The translations under genes and the position numbers were made by a program. A DNA stretch of 64,000 nt, taken from contig NZ_JABBNB010000015.1 of the NCBI RefSeq assembly GCF_012933505.1, positions 1 to 64,000 of the forward strand, written 5' to 3'. The number at the start of each line of letters is the position of its first letter. The stretch's first letter is position 1. Of the stretch, positions 55,829 to 64,000 are shown piece after piece. The notes beneath the pieces were generated by a model. It worked only from the letters and a program-made list of their open reading frames with translations. It was not told where the DNA came from and did not search any database. Source of the stretch: Gordonia asplenii (lineage in GTDB: Bacteria > Actinomycetota > Actinomycetes > Mycobacteriales > Mycobacteriaceae).

Positions 55829-57357
55829 CCACGCCGCAATCGCAAGGCGCACAACACCAGTGGGACTCGGTGGTCTCGGCGGCGCTCGTCGGTGTCAGCG
55901 GACGCACGGTGAATGCCGTCGGTGCTGACCCGGCCATCGTCGAATATCTCAGCGGCACAACAGATTCTGCTCAGCTGGTGTTGGAGACCGCCGCACTGGC
56001 GTCGACGGCGGCACGGGCCACCGTCGACGTGATCGGCGAGGCCGAACCAATCGAGAGCGCGCCGCCAGACGACCGACCGCCGATGACTCCGACCGCTGCC
56101 GAGATCGCGATTCGCATGATGGACATGGGCGGCGAGATGAACGAATGCGCACGGGAGCTGCTGCTGCGCTCCGGCCGCGCACCCACGCCGACGCTGCTGC
56201 CGGTTCTGTTGCGGCAGACGAGATCTGCGACCCTTCGAGGTGACTCGACGCAGCTCGCCGACATCGTCGGGCCGCGAGGCCGGTGGCTCAGTGGGCGAGT
56301 TCCCGAGCTCCAGGCGATGCTGCCGAGCGCCGAATCACTCGAAAACCGTGATGCCGCAATTCTTTCCGACGACGCGACGTGGAGACTCGGAACGCTCGAC
56401 GATCGGGTGAGATACCTCGAAGCCCTGCGACGAGCCGACCCGCGGCGCGGCGTCGAACTGCTGTCGGCCGGGTGGAGAGGGGAGTCGGGTGAGGACCGGG
56501 AACGACTGATCCTCGCACTCGCGATCGGCGAGGCACCCGACGACGAGCCGTTTCTCGAAGGCGCGCTCGACGACCGCCGGGGTGCCGTACGACGCCACGC
56601 GGCACGACTGCTGACCGGGCGGCCCGACTCGGCGTTGGTGGCTCGGCTCGACGCCGTGCTGTTCGGCATCGTCACCGTGGCTCGCCACGGTCCGCTCGAG
56701 TTCGAAATCGACCGGACCGCACGTATTCCCGAATCTCTGGCGCGCGACGGGATAGTCGCCGGGCGGGCCCGCGGTGCCATTCGCTTCGACGATGCGCTGA
56801 ACCAGCTCATCGGAGCAGTTCCGTTGTCGCACTGGGAGTCTCGCTTCGGCGGTACTCCCGCGGAGATCTTCGCGGCCGTCCCCGACGATCCCGCTGTCTA
56901 TCGGGACGCGATGGTCGCAGCCGTTGCCGTCCAGCGCAACCGGGAGTGGGCCCGCGCCATCGCGCCGTCGCTCTCGTCGACGGAGCACACCGGGCTGATC
57001 CGCGAGCTGATCTCCGATGAGCAGCTGCTTGCGGCCGCAGCTGACGAGCTCGACCGCATCGACGCCGCCGGGAACCTGTCCATGCTCGCGGCGGTGCCCC
57101 GACCGTGGCCCACCGAACTGTCGCTGCGGGCGTGCGGCCTGCTCCGGGCGGGAGGCAGCGCCGCGCGATCACGCACCCTGCTCGGCTTCATGCGGACCGC
57201 GCTCCCGGTCGACGACGCCACCGCCGACTCTCCCGGTCGGTGGATCGTCGAACTCAACCGGATCCGCGAGCAGGCCCACGCGCAACTGCAAGCACCCATC
57301 GCCACCACCGTCGAAGCCCTCCAACTCCGAATAGCACTCACAAGGGAGCTCTCGTGA
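55825..57357 (+). CDS. DUF5691 family protein
   Basis: 510 residues, ATG overlapping the SWIM stop. Largely alpha-helical, with a HEAT-like repeat region (AAEIAIRMMDMGGEMNECARELLLRSG; DRRGAVRRHAARLLTGRPDSALVARL). N-terminal block WDSVVSAALVGVSGRTVNAVG is typical of DUF5691 proteins of SWIM/MoxR loci. No catalytic motif is seen; a scaffold or adaptor role is plausible. The stop overlaps the next gene start by 4 bp. Confidence 0.8.
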   Translation: MTTPQSQGAQHQWDSVVSAALVGVSGRTVNAVGADPAIVEYLSGTTDSAQLVLETAALASTAARATVDVIGEAEPIESAPPDDRPPMTPTAAEIAIRMMDMGGEMNECARELLLRSGRAPTPTLLPVLLRQTRSATLRGDSTQLADIVGPRGRWLSGRVPELQAMLPSAESLENRDAAILSDDATWRLGTLDDRVRYLEALRRADPRRGVELLSAGWRGESGEDRERLILALAIGEAPDDEPFLEGALDDRRGAVRRHAARLLTGRPDSALVARLDAVLFGIVTVARHGPLEFEIDRTARIPESLARDGIVAGRARGAIRFDDALNQLIGAVPLSHWESRFGGTPAEIFAAVPDDPAVYRDAMVAAVAVQRNREWARAIAPSLSSTEHTGLIRELISDEQLLAAAADELDRIDAAGNLSMLAAVPRPWPTELSLRACGLLRAGGSAARSRTLLGFMRTALPVDDATADSPGRWIVELNRIREQAHAQLQAPIATTVEALQLRIALTRELS

Positions 57358-58439
57358 CCGACAATCTCCTTCGCCCGCACGCCGAGCAGACTTTCGCGGC
57401 CGAACTCGCGGCCCTGGCCCGCGCGGACACCGCCGCCCGGCCGGCGAATTGGAACCTCTCGCCGACCGCGGTGGTCGACTACCTGATCGGCACCACCCTC
57501 GACGACGCCACCGTCATCACGCCGAAGTACATCGGTCCGCGCCGGATCATCGAGGTGGCGGTCGCAACGCTGGCCACCGACCGTGCACTGCTCCTCCTCG
57601 GTGTGCCCGGAACCGCGAAAACCTGGGTGTCCGAACATCTTTCGGCCGCCATCTCGGGACGGTCGACGCTGCTCGTGCAAGGTACGGCCGGTACGCCCGA
57701 GGAGGCGATCCGGTACGGCTGGAACTATGCCCGCCTCATCGCCGAAGGGCCCAGCGAGGCCGCGCTGGTCTCCTCGCCGATCATGACCGCGATGCGTGAG
57801 GGCAAGATCGCCCGGCTCGAGGAGCTGACCCGCATTCCGTCCGACGTCCAGGACGCCCTCATCACCGTGCTGTCCGAGAAGACCCTGCCGATTCCCGAAT
57901 TGGGCACCGAAATCCAGGCGACCCGCGGATTCAATCTCATCGCGACCGCCAACGACCGGGACCGCGGCGTCAACGATCTCTCGTCGGCGTTGCGCAGGCG
58001 TTTCAACACGGTGGTGCTTCCGCTCCCGGCGTCGGCCGACGAAGAGGTGGCGATCGTGACCCAGCGGGTCGCCGACCTCGGCGCGGCACTCGAACTTCCC
58101 GAACTGCCGTCGCCCGCCGACGAGATCCGGCGGGTGGTCACCGTGTTCCGCGAGCTGCGCTCCGGTCTCACCGAGGACGGCCGCACCAAGGTGAAACAGC
58201 CCAGTGGCACACTGTCGACCGCTGAGGCGATTTCCGTTGTGACGCAGGGGATTGCGATGTCCGCGCATTTCGGTGACGGCGTGCTGCGGCCCGCCGACGT
58301 CGCCGCGGGTATCCATGGTGCGGTGATCAAGGACCCGTCGTCGGACGCGGTCATCTGGACCGAGTATCTGGAGTCGGTGGTCCGCGACCGCGACGACTGG
58401 GCCGACTTCTATCGAGCCGCCCGCGGCGCGCTGAGCTGA
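57354..58439 (+). CDS. MoxR-type AAA+ ATPase
   Basis: 361 residues. Walker A GVPGTAKTW (83-91), Walker B IARLEEL (near 152-158, E-E), sensor 1 LIATANDRDRGVNDLSSALRRRFN, arginine finger RRRF. MoxR ATPases (RavA, NorQ, CbbQ and YehL types) pair with VWA proteins to remodel or activate metal enzymes. GTG start overlaps the DUF5691 stop. Downstream, within 253 bp of the shared cassette logic, lie DUF5682 and the VWA partner. Confidence 0.92.
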   Translation: MTDNLLRPHAEQTFAAELAALARADTAARPANWNLSPTAVVDYLIGTTLDDATVITPKYIGPRRIIEVAVATLATDRALLLLGVPGTAKTWVSEHLSAAISGRSTLLVQGTAGTPEEAIRYGWNYARLIAEGPSEAALVSSPIMTAMREGKIARLEELTRIPSDVQDALITVLSEKTLPIPELGTEIQATRGFNLIATANDRDRGVNDLSSALRRRFNTVVLPLPASADEEVAIVTQRVADLGAALELPELPSPADEIRRVVTVFRELRSGLTEDGRTKVKQPSGTLSTAEAISVVTQGIAMSAHFGDGVLRPADVAAGIHGAVIKDPSSDAVIWTEYLESVVRDRDDWADFYRAARGALS

Positions 58440-58443
58440 GCTC

Positions 58444-60702
58444 GTGGTGTCCGGCTCCGACGTCGTGACGACGCACATCCTCGGGATCCGCCACCACGGT
58501 CCCGGGTCGGCGCGCGCCGTTCGTGCCGAACTCGACCGACTCGCCCCCGACGCCGTGCTCATCGAGGGGCCGGCCGACGCGTCGGCGCACATTCCGATGA
58601 GCGTCGCCGACGGGATGGCGCCGCCGGTCGCACTGCTCGGCTACGTCGCGGCCGATCCCCGCCGCGCGGCGTTCTGGCCGTTCGGAGTCTTCTCCCCGGA
58701 ATGGCAGGCCATGACGTGGGCGGTGAAACATGGTGTGCACGTGGAATTCTGCGATCTCCCGACCACGATGAGCCTCGCACCGGAACCGGCCGAGGAAACC
58801 GTCGGCGCCGACGATGACGCACCTGACACCGATCCCAGCGGCCCGGGCGACTATCTCCGCCGCGACCCCATCGCCTTGCTGGCCCGCGCCGCCGACTACG
58901 ACGATCCCGAACGCTGGTGGGACGACGTCGTCGAAACACGTTCCGGCGGTGGGGGATTCGATGCGATCACGGAGGCCATGACGATGCTGCGCGAGCGGGT
59001 CGGCGACACCATCGGTGACGCCGCCCGAGACGAGCGGCGAGAAGCCTATATGCGCCAGTGTCTGCGTAAGGCGATGAAACGGGAAGGCGTACAACGTATT
59101 GCGGTCGTGTGCGGAGCCTGGCACGCGCCGGCACTCGTCGGCAGACTGGGGCCGGCGGCCGCCGATGCGCGGCTGCTGACCGGAACGCCGAAGGTCAAGA
59201 CCAGCGTCGCATGGGTCCCCTGGACGCATTCGCGTCTGGCCGTGTCATCCGGTTATGGTGCGGGCGTCGTCTCCCCGGGCTGGTATCACCATCTCTTCGT
59301 CACCACCGACGACGTCGTGATCCGGTGGCTCACCGATGTAGCAAATCTATTGCGCGCCAACGATATCTCGGTATCGTCGGCGCACATCATCGAAACGGCA
59401 CGCCTCGCGTCGACACTCGCGGTGCTGCGCCGCCGTCCGTTGGCCGGACTCGAGGAGATCCGTGAGGCAACGCTCGCGGTGCTGTGCGACGGCCGCCCGG
59501 AGCTGCTCGCACTCGTCGAACGCGACGCGGTGGTGGGGGAGAAGCTCGGCAGCGTCCCCGACGACGCGCCGATCGTGCCGCTGCAAGCGGACCTCACCGC
59601 CACCGCGCGCAGTGTGCGACTGAAGTTCGACCCGGCGTCGAAGGAATTGGTACTCGACCTGCGCCGCCCCGCCGACATCGGCAAGTCGCACCTCCTGCAT
59701 CGGCTCCGCGTACTGGGAATCGACTGGGGCACAACGCAAGCGGTCCGCGGGACCGGAACGTTCAAAGAAGGCTGGGTGATTTCCTGGCAGCCCGACTTCG
59801 CCGTCGACGTCGTCCTCGCATCGGTGTGGGGCACCACCGTAGAACAGGCCACCGTGGCCAAGCTCGTCGACGCGGCGGCCACGGCGTCGACGCTGGCCGA
59901 CATCACCACCGCTCTGGAGAGGGCGCTGCTGGCGGCCGCGTCGGGAGCGGTGAACGACATCATCTCCGCCCTGCACGACCGAGCAGCGCTCGACCGTGAC
60001 GTCGCACATCTCATGGAAGCCTTGCCCGCGCTCGGTCGGGCCCGGCGCTACGGCGATGTCCGTGGCACCGACACCGCCGCCCTGGCCACCGTCGCGAGTG
60101 GCCTGCTGGTACGTGTCTGCGTCGGATTGCCTTCTGCGGTAACGAGTCTCGACGAGACCGCGGCGAGTGAGCTGAAACTCCTCGTCGACGGCGTGCAGGA
60201 CACGGTCGGGTTGCTCGACGCCGAAGATCGCGATCGCTGGTACGCGGCGCTGTCGTCGGTGTCGCGGCGCAGCGACGTGAACGGCATCCTCCTCGGCCGG
60301 ATCGTGCGACTGCTGCTCGATGCCGGCGTGATCACCAGCGACGACGCGGCGCTGCGTCTGACGCGGGCACTGTCCGCAGGGGCGACACCCATGGAGAAGG
60401 CCCGCTGGGTCGAGGGCTTTCTCGGCGACAGCGGGATTCTCCTCGTCCACGACCGGGCGCTGCTGGGCGTCGTCGACGAGTGGCTGAGCGGATTGCGGGA
60501 ACAAGACTTCACCGACGTTCTGCCGTTGCTGCGCAGAACATTCGGCTTGTTCGACGCCGGGGTGCGGCGCAACATCGCCGATCGACTGCGCTCCGGTGCC
60601 GAAGGCCGCGCACCGCAGCGAACATCGATGTTCGACGCCGAGCTGGTCGCCCCGGCGTTGGCCACGATGGCCCGGATCCTGGAGTTGCCCCATGTCGGAT
60701 GA
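58444..60702 (+). CDS. DUF5682 family protein with a TraB/ChaN-like N-terminus
   Basis: 752 residues. The N-terminal third begins HILGIRHHGPGSARAVRAELDRLAPDAVLIEGP and later has RIAVVCGAWHAPALVG. These give two G-x2-H motifs (GIRH 14-17, GAWH 224-227) and a conserved Glu (E41), the layout of the TraB/PrgY, ChaN and EreA superfamily, which includes metalloproteases and esterases. The remaining ~500 residues are mostly helical without known motifs. The family accompanies MoxR and VWA genes and is similar in size to E. coli YehM. GTG start 4 bp after the ATPase stop; the end overlaps the VWA gene by 11 bp. Confidence 0.85.
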   Translation: MVSGSDVVTTHILGIRHHGPGSARAVRAELDRLAPDAVLIEGPADASAHIPMSVADGMAPPVALLGYVAADPRRAAFWPFGVFSPEWQAMTWAVKHGVHVEFCDLPTTMSLAPEPAEETVGADDDAPDTDPSGPGDYLRRDPIALLARAADYDDPERWWDDVVETRSGGGGFDAITEAMTMLRERVGDTIGDAARDERREAYMRQCLRKAMKREGVQRIAVVCGAWHAPALVGRLGPAAADARLLTGTPKVKTSVAWVPWTHSRLAVSSGYGAGVVSPGWYHHLFVTTDDVVIRWLTDVANLLRANDISVSSAHIIETARLASTLAVLRRRPLAGLEEIREATLAVLCDGRPELLALVERDAVVGEKLGSVPDDAPIVPLQADLTATARSVRLKFDPASKELVLDLRRPADIGKSHLLHRLRVLGIDWGTTQAVRGTGTFKEGWVISWQPDFAVDVVLASVWGTTVEQATVAKLVDAAATASTLADITTALERALLAAASGAVNDIISALHDRAALDRDVAHLMEALPALGRARRYGDVRGTDTAALATVASGLLVRVCVGLPSAVTSLDETAASELKLLVDGVQDTVGLLDAEDRDRWYAALSSVSRRSDVNGILLGRIVRLLLDAGVITSDDAALRLTRALSAGATPMEKARWVEGFLGDSGILLVHDRALLGVVDEWLSGLREQDFTDVLPLLRRTFGLFDAGVRRNIADRLRSGAEGRAPQRTSMFDAELVAPALATMARILELPHVG

Positions 60703-61879
60703 CATCGAACGCAATCGACGTTGGCGGCTGGTCCTGGGTGACGCGGCCGACGACCGGCTCGGTGCGGTGTCGGTCGGTGGCGCGGGCCTGAGCGGCGCCG
60801 ATCTCGGCATGGACGGTGCGCTGAGCAAGTTGTACAACGCCGAGAATCGAGATCGTCGGGGCGGACTCGGATCGTCGGCACCGTCGGTCGCCCGATGGCT
60901 CGGCGACATCCGCAAGTACTTCCCGTCGACCGTCGTGCAGGTGATGCAGCACGACGCCGTCGAGCGCCTCAACCTGCACAGTCTGCTCGCCGAACCGGAG
61001 CTCATCGACTCGGTAGAACCGAACATCGACATGGTCACGACGCTGATCGCGCTCGGGAAGGCGATTCCGGAGACGTCGAAGTCGTCGGCCCGGATTCTGG
61101 TGCGGCGAGTCGTCGACGAGGTGGAAAAGCGAATCGCGCAGCGCACCCGCGCCGCGGTGACCGGAGCCTTGAACAGAGCTACCCGGGTACACCGCCCGCG
61201 GCCGGGCGACATCGACTGGAACGCGACCATCGGCCACAATCTTGCGAACTACCTGCCGGAACAGAAGACGATCGTCCCGCAACGGCTCGTCGGATACGGC
61301 CGGCGAAAGTCCGCGGTGGGCAAGCACGTGGTGCTCGCGATCGATCAATCAGGATCGATGGCCGAGTCGATCGTGTACTCGTCGATCTTCGGTGCGGTGC
61401 TCGCGTCGATGCGCTCGATTCGGACGTCGCTGGTGGTCTTCGATACCGACGTGGTGGACCTCTCCGACCAACTCGACGATCCGGTGGACGTGCTGTTCGG
61501 AACCACCCTCGGCGGCGGCACCGATATCAATCGGGCCATTGCCTATTGCCAGGGATTGATAACTCGTCCGAACGACTCGATTTTCGTTCTGATATCCGAT
61601 CTTTACGAAGGCGGAGTTCGCGAGGAAATGCTCAAGCGTGTCGTTGCGATGGCGGCCGCCGGAATACAGGTGCTGGTTTTGCTGGCGCTGTCCGACGAAG
61701 GTGCCCCGGCGTTCGATCGCGAGATCGCAACCGCGTTGTCGGGCATGGGAATTCCGGCATTCGCGTGCACCCCCGATGCGTTTCCAGAGTTGCTGGCGGT
61801 GGCCATCGAGCGCGGTGACATCGTCGGCTGGGCCGATCGGAATGAGTTGGCGAAGCGCGGAATGGCCGACGAGAGTTAG
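60692..61879 (+). CDS. VWA domain protein, MoxR partner
   Basis: 395 residues. N-terminal ~200 residues are helical (WRLVLGDAADDRLG, then MDGALSKLYN). The von Willebrand A domain begins at KHVVLAIDQSGSM, with MIDAS residues D218-x-S-x-S222, Thr in GTTLGGGTDI and Asp in FVLISDLYEGG. Resembles CoxE-like and YehP proteins. VWA proteins of this type dock MoxR rings to their targets. Start ATG 60692 inside the end of DUF5682 with GGAG upstream. Last gene of the cassette. Confidence 0.9.
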   Translation: MSDDIERNRRWRLVLGDAADDRLGAVSVGGAGLSGADLGMDGALSKLYNAENRDRRGGLGSSAPSVARWLGDIRKYFPSTVVQVMQHDAVERLNLHSLLAEPELIDSVEPNIDMVTTLIALGKAIPETSKSSARILVRRVVDEVEKRIAQRTRAAVTGALNRATRVHRPRPGDIDWNATIGHNLANYLPEQKTIVPQRLVGYGRRKSAVGKHVVLAIDQSGSMAESIVYSSIFGAVLASMRSIRTSLVVFDTDVVDLSDQLDDPVDVLFGTTLGGGTDINRAIAYCQGLITRPNDSIFVLISDLYEGGVREEMLKRVVAMAAAGIQVLVLLALSDEGAPAFDREIATALSGMGIPAFACTPDAFPELLAVAIERGDIVGWADRNELAKRGMADES

Positions 61880-61997
61880 ACGGTAGTTAGCCTGCATAAA
61901 TGCTGTGCGATGACAACCCTGAGAACTTCCCCCAAATCAACCCGGACTTTGATGGCGGATATCCGGGTGCGGCGTGTGATCAGATAGTCTTGGGCAC

Positions 61998-63830
61998 ATG
62001 TTTGTCGCTCGGCGCCACAACGATGGCCGCCGCCGGTCAGTCGTGGCCGCCGAATGGTTGAGTGTCGCAATAGTAGCGACGGTGTCTGCTGCGCTGTGCC
62101 TGATCGCGGCACCGGTCGCTTCCGCGGCGCCGGTGAGCGCGACCAAGGAAATAGCGGTGGGTAATGCCCTGTGGCATTCCGAGCGCATTCCCAGTACCGG
62201 CGGGGTGACCCTCTACGCCGATGTCCTGCGTCCGCGGAATCTCCCGGCGGGCGCCCGGACGCCCGTCATCATGGCGATCGGACCCTACTTCAATCACTAC
62301 GCGGCCAAGGGGCAGCAACCCGTCCTGCGTGACAGCATCGGGCAGGGGCTGGTTCCCGCCGGCCGATACGACGACCTGATCGACGGAGCCAGACTTCTCG
62401 AACGCGGCTACACCATGGTGATGGTCGACCTGCGCGGATTCGGCGGCAGTTCCGGATGCCCCGATGCGAGCGGTCCCGGCGAACAGTCGGATGTGGCCGC
62501 GGCGGTGCGCTGGGCGGCCTCGCAGTCGTGGTCGACGGGCAAAGTCGGGCTGTACGGCAAGTCCTACGACGCGGTCACCGCGCTCATCGGTGCGGGTCAG
62601 CAGGTACGCGGATTGTCGGCGGTCGTCGCCCAGGAGCCGGTCTACGACTGGTATCGCTACCTCTACGGAAACGGCGTGCCGCGGGTCAATCGGCTCGGTA
62701 CCCCGCTGTCGTTCATCTACCAGTCGTCGAACCCGGGATTCAAGCCGACGCCCGGCATGGATCCGGCTGCTTATGCCGACCGCACCTTCGCCAACGTCGT
62801 CAATCCGCTCTGCCAGGGATACAGCGTGCTCTCCCAGCTCAACGGGCAGAAATCCGATGCCTTCTGGCGTGCGCGCAACCTGATTCCCCGGCTGCAGGGC
62901 TCGCGGGTTCCGCTATTTCTCAGCCAGGGCTTCATCGATCAGAACACCTCGGCTGACGGACTTCAGCAAGTGCTGTCGGGAATGCGTGGTCCGGTCCACG
63001 CGTGGCTCGGCATGTGGGACCACGTGCGCGGCAACGACACCGACATGACGGCTCCGCTCAACTCCAACACACCCAAGCGCCTGTCCACGGGACGCGCCGG
63101 CTACCTGGACGAGGTCGGGCGGTTCTTCGACCAGTACCTCATGGGCAAGCCGCCCGCGGTCAAGGATCCGGCGATCGTGATCCAGGACAACACCGGCCGC
63201 TGGCGCGCACAGCCGGTCTGGCCGCAAGACATCGCCACCAGGCGCGTCGCCTTGCGCAGCGGGGCGTACACGTTCGACGGTCGGCAGACCGCGACGAAGA
63301 TCTTCTATCAGGGTCAGTACTACGGAACGCAGATCGACTCGGTGGCGCCCGGCGGAACCAATTTCCAGGTCGCCAAGACCACGGATTCCGCGTCCAACGC
63401 CGTCTGGACGGTGCTGCCCGTCGAGAAGTCGGCGGTGCGGATCTCGGGAACGGTCGAGGTATCGCTGACATCGCGTGACCCCGATTCGACGCCGGTCGCG
63501 GTCGATGTCTACGACGTCGACGAGACGGGCATGGGAACCCTGATCACCCAGAACGCCGCACGACTGACCGCGGGTGTGACCACACTCGAACTGTTCAGCA
63601 CCGACTGGCTGGTCGCGCAGGGGCATCGGATCGCCGTGCGGGTCACCGATTCCAACAACGGCCGTTGGGCGTATGACCATCCCACCGGCCGGCGGGTCGT
63701 CGTCGACGGCGGCACCGTCGTGTTGCCGATGGCGGCGGCCGACGCCGGGACGCCCACGTCCGGCGGTTCCAACTCGAATCTCGAGGGATATCTCGGGTCG
63801 TACCGATATCCGGTGCCCAAGCAGTCCTGA
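61998..63830 (+). CDS. Secreted CocE/NonD-family hydrolase
   Basis: 610 residues. A basic N-terminus, a hydrophobic segment and a signal-peptidase site after PVASAAP mark it as exported. The alpha/beta-hydrolase domain has the nucleophile in VGLYGKSYDAVTALIG, the acid probably in SQGFIDQNTSADG and the His in GMWDHVRGND. A C-terminal jelly-roll domain (about 440-600) completes the X-Pro dipeptidyl-peptidase S15/CocE layout. Acts on esters or amides outside the membrane; substrate unknown. 118 bp after the VWA gene, probably a separate unit. Confidence 0.87.
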   Translation: MFVARRHNDGRRRSVVAAEWLSVAIVATVSAALCLIAAPVASAAPVSATKEIAVGNALWHSERIPSTGGVTLYADVLRPRNLPAGARTPVIMAIGPYFNHYAAKGQQPVLRDSIGQGLVPAGRYDDLIDGARLLERGYTMVMVDLRGFGGSSGCPDASGPGEQSDVAAAVRWAASQSWSTGKVGLYGKSYDAVTALIGAGQQVRGLSAVVAQEPVYDWYRYLYGNGVPRVNRLGTPLSFIYQSSNPGFKPTPGMDPAAYADRTFANVVNPLCQGYSVLSQLNGQKSDAFWRARNLIPRLQGSRVPLFLSQGFIDQNTSADGLQQVLSGMRGPVHAWLGMWDHVRGNDTDMTAPLNSNTPKRLSTGRAGYLDEVGRFFDQYLMGKPPAVKDPAIVIQDNTGRWRAQPVWPQDIATRRVALRSGAYTFDGRQTATKIFYQGQYYGTQIDSVAPGGTNFQVAKTTDSASNAVWTVLPVEKSAVRISGTVEVSLTSRDPDSTPVAVDVYDVDETGMGTLITQNAARLTAGVTTLELFSTDWLVAQGHRIAVRVTDSNNGRWAYDHPTGRRVVVDGGTVVLPMAAADAGTPTSGGSNSNLEGYLGSYRYPVPKQS

Positions 63831-63858
63831 CCCGGGGCGCCGGACCAGGTGCGGTTGG

Positions 63859-64000
63859 TCAGGCGATCATCAGGTAGACGATGATGCCGGTGATGGTGGC
63901 CGCGGCGTACAGGTAGCCGATCCACAGCGCGGCGCTCGCGTAGGCACCGCCCAGCTCCCCGGTGCGCGCGATCTTCGATCGCGCGATGTGCGCACAGATG
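63859..64000 (-). CDS. C-terminal part of a DUF4190-like membrane protein (partial)
   Basis: The last 47 codons of a minus-strand gene that continues past the window edge. The readable end is AHIARSKIARTGELGGAYASAALWIGYLYAAATITGIIVYLMIA, one membrane helix preceded by the short conserved LGHIARSRIRRTGE-like loop of small DUF4190 membrane proteins. Function unknown. Confidence 0.6.
   Translation of the reverse strand, partial: ICAHIARSKIARTGELGGAYASAALWIGYLYAAATITGIIVYLMIA

Overview
The window is the chromosomal replication-origin region of a high-GC actinomycete of the order Mycobacteriales, most likely Gordonia or a close relative. The evidence is the conserved order sigM-rsmA-trxB-trxA-cwlM-(Rv3916c-like)-parB-parA-rsmG-jag-yidC-yidD-rnpA-rpmH-dnaA-oriC-dnaN-recF-DUF721-gyrB-gyrA-DUF3566-tRNA-Ile-tRNA-Ala (about 19.3-43.5 kb). 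A Tat-exported latex-clearing protein (Lcp), a trait typical of rubber-degrading Gordonia, also points there. The genus is an inference; no 16S rRNA gene lies in the window.

Layout. 1-560: edge of a tandem-repeat array, no gene. 0.56-2.5 kb: FAD monooxygenase and divergent TetR regulator sharing a palindromic operator. 2.5-3.8 kb: small membrane protein, winged-helix regulator and a second membrane protein, behind twin ACTTTCC palindromes. 3.7-8.1 kb: MmyB-type regulator divergent from a zinc alcohol dehydrogenase, an MFS exporter and an aldo-keto reductase in a translationally coupled operon. 8.1-10.9 kb: SnoaL-like protein behind a KstR-type box, then lcp, a possible 24-residue ORF and a TetR regulator. 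11.3-19.0 kb: a complete Nit1C-type nitrilase cluster on the minus strand (MSMEG_0565 to MSMEG_0572 families), including a second nitrilase homologue that lacks the catalytic cysteine.

19.3-43.5 kb: the oriC core. It carries four parS sites (one inside parA), an oriC with DnaA boxes and a candidate DnaA-trio element between dnaA and dnaN, and a 1.66-kb gene-free, repeat-rich gap between rsmG and jag. The genes cover thiol stress (sigM, trxBA), cell-wall control (cwlM), segregation (parAB), membrane insertion (yidC/yidD), RNA maturation (rnpA) and replication (dnaA, dnaN, recF, gyrBA).

43.5-64 kb: accessory genes begin directly after tRNA-Ala, where mycobacterial relatives carry cwsA, ppiA, crgA and pknAB. 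They are a carotenoid-cleavage oxygenase, an esterase, a probable aromatic or acyl-phenol catabolic island (FAH-family protein, GntR, DUF3500, SnoaL-like, IclR, MFS transporter, MhpA-type hydroxylase, PhlG-type C-C hydrolase), a tightly coupled five-gene SWIM / DUF5691 / MoxR ATPase / DUF5682 / VWA cassette, a secreted CocE/NonD-type hydrolase and the end of a DUF4190-like membrane protein.

The best candidates for poorly described biology are the five-gene MoxR/VWA cassette, the cysteine-less nitrilase of the Nit1C cluster, and the PhlG/MhpA/DUF3500 island.
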